Source of the DNA: CAYLQA01 sp964385695
GTDB lineage: Bacteria; Desulfobacterota; Desulfobulbia; Desulfobulbales; Desulfurivibrionaceae
DNA length: 64,000 nt
Assembly (NCBI GenBank): GCA_964385695.1
Contig: CAYLQA010000005.1
Coordinates: 49,726 to 113,725, forward strand
Reading direction: 5' to 3'
Part shown: positions 63,732-64,000 of the stretch, piece by piece
Layout: each line of letters opens with the position of its first letter
Position numbering within the stretch: position 1 is the first letter of the stretch
Notes under the pieces: model-generated
What the model was told of the DNA's origin: nothing
The model's input: the letters and a program-made list of their open reading frames with translations, nothing else
Databases searched by the model: none
Made by a program: the position numbers and the translations under genes

Positions 63732-63772
63732 GCCTAACAAGAGCAACCCTCCTGTTTTAAGCATAGGTTGTA
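63732..63772 (-). repeat. attC-like site 8 (right end of array)
   Basis: R' GTTAGGC (63732-63738) with CAACC/GGTTG arms and CATACAAC. The interval 63630-63863 otherwise has no gene. Confidence 0.4.
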
Positions 63773-63863
63773 TGCTCTATAAATTACGGGGTGTGGGGTG
63801 GGTGGCGGGGCCGCCTTTTGACATGTAATGCAGGAGTTGGAAATACTACAGGGCCGTGGCTGG

Positions 63864-64000
63864 CTAGATAAAAGGCCTGATTGCCAGGTTGACTCCCAAG
63901 ACAATCAACAGAATCAATACCATCTTGCGATACGTTTCTTCTGTTACCCTTTTACGGATTCGGCCACCAAGGAAGATCCCCAGGGCCACGAGTAAAATGC
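63864..64000 (-). CDS. TauE/SafE-type transporter, C-terminal part
   Basis: The last 45 codons of a minus-strand gene that continues past the window: GIFLGGRIRKRVTEETYRKM followed by a hydrophobic helix and stop. The GRIRKRVTEETYRK loop is typical of the sulfite exporter TauE/SafE family (TSUP). It marks the right border of the cassette array. Truncated by the window. Confidence 0.75.
   Translation of the reverse strand, partial: ILLVALGIFLGGRIRKRVTEETYRKMVLILLIVLGVNLAIRPFI

Larger units (their letters stand above)
58019..63772 (-). mobile_element. Integron gene-cassette array without integrase (CALIN)
   Basis: About 5.7 kb of minus-strand genes separated by attC-like sites. Each cassette's 5' boundary (GTTRRRY) tends to be complementary to the R'' at its own 3' attC: nuclease cassette GTTATGC/GCATAAC exact; cassette 58779-59592 GTTGTGC/GCACAAC exact; three others one mismatch. 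Three attC sites share GGCCTGTTTYCC and L' arms (TGARCTYRAGC). No intI is seen on either side. The genes are AT-richer than the flanks. Confidence 0.8.

Overview
The window looks like a chromosomal segment of a Desulfobacterota (deltaproteobacterial) anaerobe, most likely near Desulfobulbales. That is inferred from gene content, not from a marker gene: a fused 2-oxoacid oxidoreductase (korAB), asnA, an ArgZ/TIGR00300-type ornithine cyclodeaminase next to carbamate kinase, amphi-Trp, two-CW and GYD small proteins, large PAS/HisKA/REC hybrid kinases, a RarA fusion protein and UGA-encoded selenoproteins. No rRNA, tRNA, CRISPR array or replication origin was seen.

Layout. 0.7-10.8 kb is a copper/thiol redox island: a Met/Gly-rich exported protein, a SelL-like selenoprotein, a CcdA-type membrane protein with thioredoxin and YHS partners, the copper ATPase CopA, a decayed cfa gene, small His-rich membrane proteins, an ICMT-like methyltransferase, a second Met-rich exported protein and a histidine kinase. 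10.9-13.0 kb holds a TlpA-like lipoprotein, an IS200/IS605 element, an HD-GYP pseudogene and an IS3 remnant. 13.1-17.3 kb (minus strand) is a P1B-ATPase operon lacking the CPC motif, with two HMA-like membrane proteins, two small PacL-like proteins and an amphi-Trp protein. 18-31 kb carries hrpB, a Mut7-C RNase, an amidohydrolase, a rhodanese/beta-lactamase-fold protein, an MFS transporter, a frameshifted rhodanese, a ferredoxin-like protein and korAB. 31.4-37.6 kb is a nitrogen/amino-acid block (cpgS-like NTPase, arcC, ornithine cyclodeaminase, asnA). 38-54.7 kb holds a hybrid kinase, a lipoprotein hydrolase, an RND/LolA-like/beta-barrel export set, an SQR-like flavoprotein, RarA fusion, hemerythrin and a CHASE-PAS-GGDEF-EAL-REC protein.

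The two most interesting regions are at the right. At 57.1-57.7 kb the reading of two in-frame UGA codons gives one 200-residue tandem thioredoxin-fold protein with two selenocysteines, overlapping the start of a hybrid histidine kinase. From 58.0 to 63.8 kb lies an inverted array of gene cassettes with attC-like sites (a cluster without a visible integrase, CALIN), carrying higBA, phhB, a DUF5677-like gene, an Mrr-like nuclease and several unknown genes. The window ends inside a TauE/SafE-type transporter gene.

Main uncertainties: frameshifts in cfa, the HD-GYP gene and the rhodanese gene could be real decay or assembly errors; the Sec machinery (selA, selB, selC, selD) is not in the window; starts were chosen from ribosome binding sites and known family ends.
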